From positions 8,409,445 through 8,473,444 of the forward strand of contig OX465286.1 of assembly GCA_949987705.1 (NCBI GenBank): a stretch of 64,000 bases of DNA, given 5' to 3'. Shown here piece after piece: positions 54,791 to 64,000 of the stretch. The notes beneath the pieces are model-generated. The model did no database searches, was not told the origin of the DNA, and saw nothing but the letters and a program-made list of their open reading frames with translations. Both the position numbers and the translations under genes were made by a program. Source of the DNA: Thereva unica. Lineage: Eukaryota > Arthropoda > Insecta > Diptera > Therevidae. Each line of letters starts with the position of its first letter. Positions within the stretch are counted from its first letter, which is position 1.

Positions 54791-57377
54791 CATCCATCCA
54801 TCCAATGGCGCTACAGCCCAAATCGAGCCTTGGCCTCCTCTAGGGCATTTCTCCAAGTTTGACGGTCCCTTGCAGCATGTCTCCAGTTCCGGATGTTGAG
54901 CATTGCCTCTGCGTCAGCCGTCACAGAGTCTATCCATCTCCTCCTGGGTCTACCTACTGGCCTACTTTCCGAAATTTCTGATGCCATAAGCCGTTTTGGG
55001 ATACGATTGTCCTCCATCCTGATTACGTGGCCGGCTAGTCTCAGTCTGTTAATTTTTATTAAAGTTGAGAGTTGTGGGTCGTCAAAAATTTCATACAACT
55101 CGTTGTTGTATCTTCTTCGCCATATTCCATCCTCTCTCGTTGGGCCTATTATGCACCTGAGAATTTTCCTCTCAAACCTCTGGGGTGGCAGCATGTAAGT
55201 TGTTTCAATCGACCTCTTCATACAAAAAGTCAAGATTTTTGTATGAAGAGGTCGATTGTAACAACTTACGTGCTACCACCCCTGTTGACTCGTTCCTCTA
55301 TGTCCTGGGTCATAGTCCAAGTCTCGCTGCCATAGCACAGTACTGGTCGTATTACTGTTTTGTAGAGTGAGAGTTTCTTTTCCTGTGCACAAATCTTGAG
55401 TGCAGGATTTGTTTTTGGGCATAAAAGGCTCTATTAGCCAGAAGTATTCGTCTGGTTATTTCTTCTTTTTCTTCGTTTCTTCTTGTGATAGTAGACCCAA
55501 GGTAGACTGTTTTATCGACTACTTCTAGGTTATGTTCGTCGATGGTCATATTTCTTCCCATTCTAAACCTCCCAGCTCTGGATTGTTGCATCACCTTTGT
55601 TTTCTCTTCGTTGATGTTCAGCCCTATGTCCTTGGCCGCCTCTCTTAATTCGACATAGACTTCTTTTACTGCCAAGAAGGACCTTCCCACAATGTTCACG
55701 TCATCCGCATAACCAAGTAGTTGTAAAGACTGCGTTGCTACGGGCGTACTTCTCTGTACTAACTTATCACCCATTCTAGGGCCAACTTGAAAAGCATGGG
55801 GGCTAGTCCCTCTCCTTGCTTAAGTCCATGTCGCACTTCGAACTCTTTTGTTATAACATTTTGGATCCTTACTTTCGCCAGTGAGCTATTTGTGGCGCAT
55901 TTGATCAGTTGCACCAACTTTGAGGGGACTCCTATTTCCGATAAGATCTCGTATAGCCTCTCTCTGTTTATCGAGTCATATGCCTGTTGAAAGTCGACAA
56001 ATATCTGGTATATATCTACATTCCTTTCCCAGGTTTTCTCCAGAATTTGCCTTAAGGTCAGCAGTTGGTCCGATGTTGACCTGTTTGTCCTAAAACCAGC
56101 TTGATATTCTCCTATAAGGCCTTCCGCTATAGGTTCCAGTTTTTGTTTCACGAGGATTGTGAAGGTTTTGTAGCTGGTGCTGAGGAGTGAGATGCCTCTG
56201 TAGTTTTTGCAGTTTAATTTATCTCCGTTCTTGTATATTGGACATATAATCCCTTTCCTCCAGTCCTCTGGTATAACTTCTTCCTCCCAGATGGTGCATA
56301 TGAGTTCGTGTAAGGTTTGTAATAGTTGGGGTCCTCCTTCCTTTAGCAGCTCAGCTGCTATTCCATCGGCGCCAGGCGATCTGTTGCTGTTCTGCCTTTT
56401 TACAGCTTCCCGCACCTCATCCAGTGTTGGTGGTTCTATTGAGAGATGTTATCTTGGGAAATTACAAATGCCTCTGTCCGTGCATTCTCGTTTAATATGG
56501 GGATAGGATTCAATAGATTCTGAAAATACTCCCTCCACCTTTCCTTTATCCTATCAGGATCTGCCAACAAGTTCCCATCTATGTCCTTGCAGATGTCCGT
56601 TCTTGGCTGAAACTTATTGGTAATCTGGCGAGTTCCTTTGTACGCTTGTCTAATTCTCCCTTCATTGAAGTCTTCCTGTATCTGTAAGATTCTCCTATTT
56701 AGATATTCCCTCTTCTTCTTTCTGCAGAGCTTGTCTGCGATTTTTCTTTTTTCCTTGAAGACTTCCATCCTTGCTCTTGTTGGCCTTGCGATGTATTCTC
56801 GATGGCTCTGGTTTCTTTCTTCAATTGCGGCTCTACAGTCTTGGTCAAACCAATCAATTCTAGTCTGTCTGGGGGCCCAGCCTAGTGCCTCTTCTGCTGC
56901 CCCCTTTATGATGCTTTTGACCTGTTCCCATTTGTCGTTGATGTTGGTGGGCTGTTCATCTACCTCTCTCAAGTTTTGTACGACAGCATGTTGGTAGGCA
57001 TCTCTTATTTCTTCCCGTTTTAGCTTATCTATATCGTATTTTGGTTGAGTTTGCCCTCTATACGTTTTATTTGCTATCCGGGTTCTCAATTTCACTTTGA
57101 TTAGATAGTGGTCCGAGCCACAGCACGCTCCTCTCATTGTTCTTACGTCCAGTATACTCGTGGCCCCTCTTCTTTTGATTAGGACGTGGTCAATTTGTTT
57201 ATTAGTTACTTCGTCTGGTGACTGCCACGTCATCTTATGGATATCTTTGTGCGGGAACATTGTTGAACTTACTACCATTGAGTTTGAGCGTCCTGACGTT
57301 CCATGTTCCAAGATCGAATTCCATATTCCGTTGCCTGAGTCGTTGCCGTTGAGTCCGTCCTGTCCGAGGCCTGCCTT
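54791..57377 (-). mobile_element. RTE-like LINE, minus strand, with target duplication
   Basis: Minus strand from 57311: endonuclease tail (MVVSSTMFPHKDIHKMTWQS, EVTNKQIDHVLIKRRG, MRGACCGSDHYLIKVKLR), linker, RT (NRSPGADGIAAELLKEGG, YRGISLLSTSYKTFTIL, AGFRTNRSTSDQLL, FVDFQQAYDSINRERL, GLKQGEGLAPMLFKLALEW), then in a new frame LLGYADDVNIVGRS (55710) and ERKILRCIIGPTREDGIWRR to EEAKARFGL at 54811. Short (ATGG)n tail at 54791-54806. Flanks GGTCGCCGCCGAAC at 54777-54790 and 57378-57391 are a 14-bp duplication. Breaks: a frame change at 55760 and an inverted patch at 55200-55265. Confidence 0.9.
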
Positions 57378-57391
57378 GGTCGCCGCCGAAC

Positions 57392-57697
57392 AGACATATG
57401 TAATTATAGAAGATATATCGTGAAAGCATCAAAAATAACATTAGCGCACCTGTTTAAACACCATCTAATTCGTTTTATTATTGAATTATTCTTAACTGTT
57501 TAATTATTCATATTTAGGCATTGAAACAAAACGAAAAATACAACAAAAAAATGTTTTTTAAGGTTTTAACCTCACGCACAACTTAATTTATTTAAAAAAA
57601 GAACAAAAACAAATCAGTACCGCATTGTGGTCATATCTTCTTTTTTTTTTTCAAAAGTTTTGGATTTTGAAATTCAAAAACAAAGAAAAAAAAGAAA
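57392..57697 (+). other. Leader region of PIP4K
   Basis: AT-rich sequence with a poly-T tract at about 57639 and an A-rich run directly before the ATG. A 5' UTR is likely; no promoter element can be named, and a LINE ends only 320 bases upstream of the start codon. Confidence 0.4.
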
Positions 57698-57832
57698 ATG
57701 GAGAAAAAGGCATCTAATTCTCAACCGAGAATATTAAAGAAAAAACATTTTCGTGTTAAACATCAAAAAGTCAAATTATTTCGCGCAAATGAACCAATTT
57801 TAAGTGTTTTCATGTGGGGTATTAATCATACA
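57698..57832 (+). CDS. PIP4K: PIP4K exon 1: N-terminus
   Basis: ATG at 57698 in a good context (GAAAATGG). It encodes a basic start and [20 protein letters not shown] followed by [11 protein letters not shown], the strongly conserved N-terminal stretch of type II PIP kinases (PI5P 4-kinase). Donor GTAAGC at 57833, phase 0. The enzyme phosphorylates PI5P at position 4 to make PI(4,5)P2; in flies it affects cell size and TOR and PI3K signalling. This segment forms the dimer interface and contains no catalytic residue. Confidence 0.9.
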
Positions 57833-57899
57833 GTAAGCATAATCATTTTTAAAATGTACTGTTTTTTATTAAATATGATTCTTTTAATTTTTATTATAG

Positions 57900-57997
57900 A
57901 TAAACGAGCTCAGTCATGTCAACATACCAGTCATGCTATTACCGGATGATTTTCGGGCCTATTCAAAAATTAAAGTTGACAATCACTTATTTAACAA
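57900..57997 (+). CDS. PIP4K: PIP4K exon 2
   Basis: Acceptor TTATTATAG ends at 57899, donor AA|GTATGT at 57998 (phase 2). It encodes [20 protein letters not shown] and [12 protein letters not shown], the next conserved block of PIP4K. The following exon (usually starting ENLPSRFKFKEYCP-like) and the kinase domain were not found in the remaining 6 kb, which is mostly transposon; they probably lie beyond the window. Confidence 0.9.
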
Positions 57998-57999
57998 GT

Positions 58000-58190
58000 A
58001 TGTATATTAGAGATAATTTATTAGTACATATTTTTAAAGTTTTGTTCTGTAAATATCTGCTCTATAAGCGGGGATTCAGCCCTGAAATCACGCAACCGCT
58101 AGTCATTTTTCTGGGCGTCCTTATTTAATCCATCTGCCCAAGGAGAACTTGGCCTCTCTCTCACTGTTGCACCTTAATAGCGCAGCAAAC
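58000..58190. other. PIP4K intron 2 start
   Basis: AT-rich intron with no recognisable feature. Confidence 0.4.
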
Positions 58191-58350
58191 TTTCAGAACA
58201 GGTTCATCTTCGCTCATACTAGCTAGATGCCTTGCTCACCGGGGCCTAACGAGCTTTATTTTCTTCACAATATCTCTGTCGCGATAGCGCTTGTAAATCT
58301 CGTTTTGTTGTAAAGTTTCTGGAATCGTTCTCTGTCACATAACACGTTCT
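58190..58350 (-). mobile_element. RTE-like LINE scrap
   Basis: Matches 51180-51340 by eye (tcatcttcgctcatact, agctagatgcc, gagctttattttcttcacaa, tcgcgatagc). It encodes the RMSEDE..GK.R-type C-terminal stretch on the minus strand. Confidence 0.65.
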
Positions 58351-58489
58351 CAAAAGTAGACTGCAACTTAACGAAGCCTTGGCTGCTATGAACAGCAATC
58401 ATTCTCTTCCTCTACCGTTCCCTAATTAGATCCAAGTGCACGCAAGGAGCACGCGAGATCCCTCTCCTTTCAGGAGTCCCTGAAACAAT

Positions 58490-59935
58490 GTTACCGTAAG
58501 ATGAAATTTGAGAGTAGTAAAATCTACTATCTTTTTGAAAAAAGTAGTAGCACATTTTTTGATTTCTAAACAATTTTAAAATACCCCATTGACACTAGGA
58601 AAATTTACGCTGGCCCGAGGTAGCGGATGGTTTGCTGACACGTGAACATTCTACGTACAACTGACCGTGACAGAGACATTCATTTTCTAGACTCAGTCCA
58701 AAAACACTCAAGAATTGGCCTTGTGATTTGTTGATCGTTATGGTGAATGAAAGACGAATCTGAAATTTAATTCGGCGGAAACGAAATCATTACGTTCGAG
58801 TCATTCGTTTAAAGGTTTACCGGAAATTTCAACATCGGCATCCTTCTAGCAACGAGGCCGCTATCCCAGAAGAAGCAACTGCTACAGCAATTTCGGATTT
58901 CGCACGAACAGTGGCCAAAATCAATGATATGACGAATGTTTTCCCAGTTCCAGAGGGCTCATCGAGGAAAAAAAGGCCACATGGCACACTTCCTTCTGTT
59001 GGGTGCTCAACATTGGTATATTCGCTTGAACCGATTGGTTCAATGCATTTCGATACGTTCCAATTCTCGATTGAAAGCGTCGTTCATTCAACAATATTGG
59101 TATTCCTAAAGCCGACTCTACACGTTGCTATGAGCAACGCTGAACGCTTGATGGTAGAACGCATCATGTGGCCGATGTTCAAACTACGAGTGTCCAATGT
59201 CAAGCGTCCAACGTTGGTGTTTGGACACCTTCCGGCTGTTGTCGGTATTGAATCAAACGTTGGAAGCAAACATTCGCATGAACGTTCGTCGCATAGTGAA
59301 GAGCCGGCTTAACTTGACTAACAAACTGCCGCACATGAGGTATCGCAAGTCTTCGATCAAAAGCAACCATGCATGTATCTCGTCATACCTGAACTGAAAC
59401 GAATTCCGAACGATGGGAAGCATGCCAAAATAATGATAGCAAATAATGTGCGAGATAAAAGAAACAATTTCTTCAGCGTTTATCATGTCCCAATGAGTAT
59501 CGTTTTCAACCAAATTGCGCTTTTGCAACAGAAAATGTTGGGAGAATCTCACCATTGAGAGTTCGAAGTCATTCAAATGATATCGGCGCACGAACATTCA
59601 CATGAACATGAACTCTGTAAAATCCGACCAAGAGTATCATTAGAACGCAGATCCCAATGATCACGAACGTCATCGTCTTGCTTCCGATGTTGAAATTTCT
59701 TCGACGGACCGCAGATATCACTAAGCTCCCGTACACAGATTTCATAGGTGAGGGCCTTTCCTGTAGCTCGTTATTCTAAGGCTGTGACCGATTTAGCCAT
59801 AAAAAAAATTAGAATTCTCGAAAAAAGGTAGTAGAATGATAATTTGATGGAGTAGTGTAGTAGATTATCATTTTTTTCTTAAAAGGTAGTAAAACTACTA
59901 CATATGTAGTAGAACGGTAACGCTGCCCTGAACCA
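58490..59935 (-). mobile_element. Composite: Helitron helicase remnants inside a TIR-like element
   Basis: Minus strand 58770-58610 reads DSSFTITINKSQGQFLSVFG, then LCHGQLYVECSRVSKPS, the C-terminal PIF1-type helicase motifs of Helitron Rep/Hel proteins. At 59560-59450 NLVENDTHWD fits the Rep-helicase linker. The region is bounded by 58500 (GTTACCGTAAGATG) and 59931 (reversed CAGGGCAGCGTTACCGTTCT), which look like hAT-type inverted ends with AGTAGTA-rich subterminal repeats. I cannot show that both layers belong to one insertion. Open frames at 58911-59597 have no other clear homology. Confidence 0.5.
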
Positions 59936-60960
59936 AGAAAAAATGATTGCTACAATTGCCAACAAGTCATCATCTATGCCCTTGTCCATGAAACACCCAC
60001 GGACCTAAGAGCCGAGGTGCTGAAGGCTAAGGAATTAGAATCTTACAAATAAATAAGGACTTTCTCAGGATCGTCGACCTATCCTCTTCTGAATCCCCTT
60101 TAAAAAAAGGTCTCAATTTGCTCCATTTTGAGGATGTAGTGCCAATTGCATGTAAGAATTAAGTTTGACCTCTCCTTCCTTCAGAGTCAAGGGAAGAAGG
60201 CACGAACCTGCAGATCTACCATAGCAGCTCTTATGAAAGAAAAGAGAGGATCCTTCTCTCCAAACACTCTGATCATAGCCACTTTAATGACAGGATGTTT
60301 CGATCATTTTGGAGTCTGGACTGTACCGGAATAGAGTTCGGGCGTGTGCTGTCGCAAGTCCTTCCACTGCGCTAATTTGACAATTTCGTGATTATAAACC
60401 AGCCACTTAATAATTAATTTTAATGTAAAAAAATCAAATAGCCATTAAAGAACACAGAATTCAAAATTAATCCTAAAAAAACAATAACCATAAAAAAAGT
60501 GAAATTTAACAGTGCGCAGTGAAGTGCAAAGAACTAAAGGAGTATTACCAACACGGAATTCCACCAACGCCAAACTGACGGACAGCAATTAAGTTCCCGT
60601 TTCCACTTCTCCTGTTCTCCCGGCTAAACATCGCCGATGGTTTCTATTTCTTGTTGAGGGGTGCGACCTATTTATTTTGTCTATTGTGCCATCCCCGTCT
60701 ATAAAAACCATCAAGGTTAAGGCTTCTAATATAGCCTAAAATTGATTTAGGATATCTGTCCCAAATCTCCCTGGGTTAGGGAAGTCACGATGGAGAAGGC
60801 TCAATCTCTTCCTCGCTGTAGAGAGAACCGACAGCTACAATCGGCCACCAGACCTATTTTGTTTGCGAACAGTGGTCCATCAAGAGCTCTGTTATTATTT
60901 TAAGCTCCCACCTCTTGAGATTTAAAAATTTGCCCGCTTTAGCTCGATATGGATGAATCT
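59936..60960. other. No gene recognised
   Basis: Mixed-composition sequence, probably old repeat. Short frames carry no family motif. 60150-60330 and 60780-60900 have the composition of LINE remnants but cannot be assigned. Confidence 0.35.
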
Positions 60961-61637
60961 TTTAGCCTGACGAGCACCCTGGGTGCTCCAGCTATGAAGA
61001 AACATCCGGTCGACCCAATTTTTTATGACCGTTTTAACATGACAGCTTACTAAGCTACAGAAAGGTTCCGGACCGATAGGTGATGAGTTTGCGCCTACTC
61101 TAGCCAGGCAGCCAACTGTCCTTGCTACAATCTACAAGTGCTACATTTGGCCCCGCCTTGAATACAACTCGTATATCTGGGCGGGCACTCCAAAAACCAC
61201 CTTGGCTTGGCTTGACAAGGTGCAAAATCGCGCCATCAAACTCATTGGCGATAGCACCCTTTGCTCCTTCATCGACCCTTTAAGCCACCGTAGGAATGTA
61301 GCAGCCCTTAGCAAATTTTACCGATATTACCATAGCGACTGCTCCACTGAAATTAGAAACCTCCTGCCTACACGGTAACTTTTTTCCTGCGACACAAGAC
61401 TAGCCAACTTGGCTCAACCCCACATGCTACAGCCCTCCTCTTCGCGCACATTACGTTTTAGTAGTTCGTTTATAAATGGAACAACTCGATTGTGGAACTG
61501 TCTTCCGCAGTCGGTGTTTCCGAACTCATATAATATCTCAGAGTTCAAACACAAGGTTCATCGACATCTACTCGCGCATCCTCCAGACCCCTAACCTATC
61601 CTTTCTTCTCTATACTTCAAATCAAGCTTACTACTAG
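60961..61637 (+). mobile_element. LINE C-terminal coding fragment and 3' end
   Basis: Plus strand: WPRLEYNSYIWAGTPKTTLA at 61150, WLDKVQNRAIKLIGDSTLCS, LSHRRNVAALSKFYRYYHSD, then RLANLAQPHML and after a stop FINGTTRLWNCLPQSVFPNS, NISEFKHKVHRHLLAHPP to 61590. This is the conserved post-RT region of a Jockey-related LINE. Its 3' end is interrupted at ACTACTAG by a hAT. Fragments of the same family lie at 22180 and 24560. Confidence 0.75.
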
Positions 61638-62569
61638 CAGAGCCGGATTAGCCTTTGGCCCATTCGAGTAAATACTCGAAGGGCCGCGCCGTCGTCGGGC
61701 CAGACGTTAAGTGTTCAGGATTTTTTTGTGAATAAACTTAAAGTTTCGCAATAATTGTGAGAGAAATATTTCTTAGAGCTGGCCGTAAATTGAGCGAAAA
61801 GTTAGAGGAGAAATTAGCATCGTGCGCTTATTGCATCGTGCGCAGTATTTGCTCGAAAATTTATATTTCCTATGGACCCGGGACCGGTTCGTGCAACAGG
61901 CGCACGGCGTGCAACATGCTAATTTCTCCCAAGGTACATAAAATTTAAGCTATGATCTTTTGATCTTTTTGATTGATTGATGGATATTTTTCATAATAAT
62001 TACATTGAAAATATAATATTCGTTATTTTGTTTCGTTTCAACATCGTTTCGTCTTCGGGAGTACAGACCCAGTTGAAATGTCAACGTGGATTTTGCCATT
62101 GTCAATGTCCAGCAATTGTTTTGAAAATACTTATCCAGATTAGTCGTTCTGCAATTCAACACGCATGTTTATACTTAATTCCACAAAACGAACGAATTCA
62201 AACATGCATTAAGTTCATCCTCTGGCGTTTACCGTGGATTAGTGGCAATATGTTTGTGCGAAAATCATCTACCAACAGAATAATAGCCCAACCAAACCGG
62301 CTTTAATTGCTTTGTAGACCTTCCAAAGACACAATGTAATGTGCGACGTGTAGAATCACAATCTTTCTCCAGATCTTCCAGATCTGGACCACAGTTTCAC
62401 TTATCTGGACCAAAACTATCCTGTCTTTCAATCTGGAACCAACAAAAATCATTGCCAAATTTTCATTTAAATTGGTTGGGCGGTTTCGGAGATTATATTA
62501 AGATATATAAAAATTTGGGCCGGTCCCTACCGAAATGCTCGGGCCGCTAAAGGGGCCAATCCGTCCGTG
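61638..62569. mobile_element. hAT-type non-autonomous transposon, 932 bp
   Basis: Starts CAGAGCCGGATTAGCC and ends GGCCAATCCGTCCGTG, imperfect inverted termini of hAT style. Flank ACTACTAG is identical at 61630-61637 and 62570-62577 (8 bp). No transposase frame is recognised; short frames at 61757-61948 and 61950-62306 lack motifs. Confidence 0.88.
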
Positions 62570-62579
62570 ACTACTAGAC

Positions 62580-62800
62580 ACTGACCAGGGTTATTCCTAA
62601 GCTTGACGTTACCATATAAAAAAAGGTATAGGAAGGGTCTGAATACGCTTCCCTGGCGAACTCCCGCTAGTATCGGACAAAACGCTTCTTCATGGATGAC
62701 TCTGAACTTGCGATCAGACTCAAGTGATTGACAGTAATTTTGTGGTATGAGTTTGCTTATCTTGAATATCAATCTTTCCTGCCAACGCACTGCCGGCGTC
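62580..62800 (-). mobile_element. Jockey-like LINE RT fragment
   Basis: Minus strand reads ERLIFKISKLIPQNYCQSLE, RKFRVIHEEAF and AGVRQGSVFRPFLYLFL, where the RT motif GVPQGSVLGPFLYLLY is recognisable with substitutions (R for P, R for G). About 75 codons, truncated both ends. Confidence 0.7.
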
Positions 62801-62809
62801 AAAGCCGGT

Positions 62810-62890
62810 GTCGGTCAGCTGACGGGATTCTCCTTGCTTTAGGAGGCATAACACTCCAGCCAGGCGCATCCCGTTAACCCCGACGGTGAT
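62810..62890. repeat. SINE-type body motif
   Basis: GGAGGCATAACACTCCAGCC and GTTAACCCCGACGGTGATGA match 22107-22145 and, in part, 12995-13030. No tRNA head here. Confidence 0.55.
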
Positions 62891-62894
62891 GACA

Positions 62895-64000
62895 ATGGCA
62901 CTCCCGGTTGCGACTAGGGCTGGCAACCTTGTGTACACAAAGCTACGATACAATAATTTTTGTATCGACTCTACCAACATCCGTGAGCTAAAAACGAATT
63001 TCTATTCCGTGTTGTGCCATCTCAACACTTATTCTCCCCCAATCTTCGCACTAAGTGAAACCCAGATTTTCCCAGATTTTACCTAACGATTGCTTAGATT
63101 GTTATCAGGTTTCCGGGTACACTTTAGTGCATAATCTCTCCCCACATAGGGGAATTGCCATTTATATTAGGAAAGACGTTGCCTTCCAGAAGGTGTACAG
63201 CAGTATATCAACTGATCTTTTCGTCTGTTTTCTATACAGGAGTCCTAATATTAGTAATGAAGCTTCCTTATTAGCGGTCGACGCAAAATCATTGTTGCGG
63301 GTGATTTCAACGTTCACAACGTAAATTGGCTGAATTATTCGAATGGCACCAGTGTTTCTGTCAGGGATGCCGAGCTCTTTGCTGAGACCAATAACCTGCA
63401 CTAATTAGTGAAACAGCGTACGCGTGTTCCTGACACTGCAGGACAAGGGGCATGCCTCCTTGATCTTTTTCGTACCTCCCACCCTACACGTTACTCGGAT
63501 TTGTGTTTTCAGAACCGCGATGTTAATTTTGCGGCCATCTGTATTATCAAAGTTATACTGGCCGGAATGCATTTATTCATTCCCCATTCTTCCAAATCCA
63601 TAAAGCCTAGGCAATATGGATGGTTCAATCGAGAGTGTATGAACGCAATCAAAACCAAAGAAGCCGCCTACAGACAGTACAAAAATTCTCCGAGCGAAAC
63701 ATCTCGACGTGAGTACATCAGGTTGAGAAACTCTTGTAAATCCACCATCAAGAAAGTCAAAGAATTATTCGATGACAGACTGAGAGATAAACTCATAAAT
63801 TCCACTGCTGGCAGTAAAAACTTCTGGTCCTTGGTAACCTCCATCAGGAAGAATTTTACTTCACATACTACGCCTCCATTCATTTATAACAAACAGGTGA
63901 TAACAGAAAGCAAACCCAAGGCCGATCTACTTGCACTTCTGTTCGCCGAGAATTCTTCCTTGCCCGATGCCGACATGCAACCTCCTACCATCGAGTGTTC
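62895..64000 (+). mobile_element. Jockey-like LINE, endonuclease and RT start, runs off window
   Basis: Plus strand: VYTKLRYNNFCIDSTNIREL and SPPIFALSETQI (endonuclease start), then with frame changes DCYQVSGYTLVHNLSPHRGI and FVCFLYRSPNIS, CGDFNVHNVNWLNYS (63298), a decayed SDH region, WFNRECMNAIKTKEAAYRQY (63620), RLRNSCKSTIKKVKELFDDR and NFWSLVTSIRKNF, the endonuclease-RT linker. Several indels break the endonuclease. It continues beyond 64000, where the RT would follow. Confidence 0.8.

Noticed and set aside
58911..59312. 133-codon open frame as a gene in PIP4K intron
   Set aside because: It overlaps Helitron and TIR-like sequence and shows no domain of its own.

Overview
The window looks like nuclear DNA of an insect, probably a fly but the order cannot be fixed from sequence alone. 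It is AT-rich, with small exons carrying consensus GT/AG junctions, two recognisable animal signalling genes, and far more transposon than gene sequence. I place about 2.75 kb of host coding sequence; most of the other recognisable sequence is mobile DNA.

Host genes, both on the + strand. (1) An Eps8-family actin/Rac adaptor (Drosophila orthologue: arouser, aru) runs from 7598 to at least 31265. Seven coding exons chain with consistent phase into about 871 codons: a PTB domain (exons 1-3), the Eps8 central helical domain (exon 3), an SH3 domain (exons 3-4), a Q-rich and P-rich linker (exon 6) and a C-terminal SAM-like domain (exon 7). The last exon with the stop was not found. A read-through of the exon 5 donor gives an alternative short C-terminus. 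(2) The N-terminus of PIP4K (phosphatidylinositol 5-phosphate 4-kinase) occupies two exons at 57698-57997; the catalytic part lies beyond the window or in exons I could not find.

Mobile DNA by region. 1-7030: hAT elements, a degenerate minus-strand LINE and a CR1/Jockey-like LINE that looks 5'-inverted. 8104-10794: a TIR element holding an RTE-like LINE and filling nearly all of Eps8 intron 2. 12236-13928: LINE fragments and a tRNA-derived SINE. 14841-29679 (intron 5): a Tc1/IS630-like element with inverted minisatellites, a Helitron with an expanded 118-bp tandem array, LINE pieces, a Tc1 element and several MITEs. 31266-48430: a pogo/Tigger transposase with a C-terminal PHD finger, a hAT-like transposase remnant disrupted by three MITEs, LOA/I-like and Jockey-like LINEs, and nested MITEs. 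48430-57377: a dense block of mostly minus-strand RTE-like LINEs. 58000-64000: Helitron helicase remnants, another hAT and more LINEs.

The most informative theme is nesting. In many places removing an insert plus one copy of its target duplication restores the reading frame or terminal repeat of the element underneath. That fixes insert boundaries and relative order without any database.
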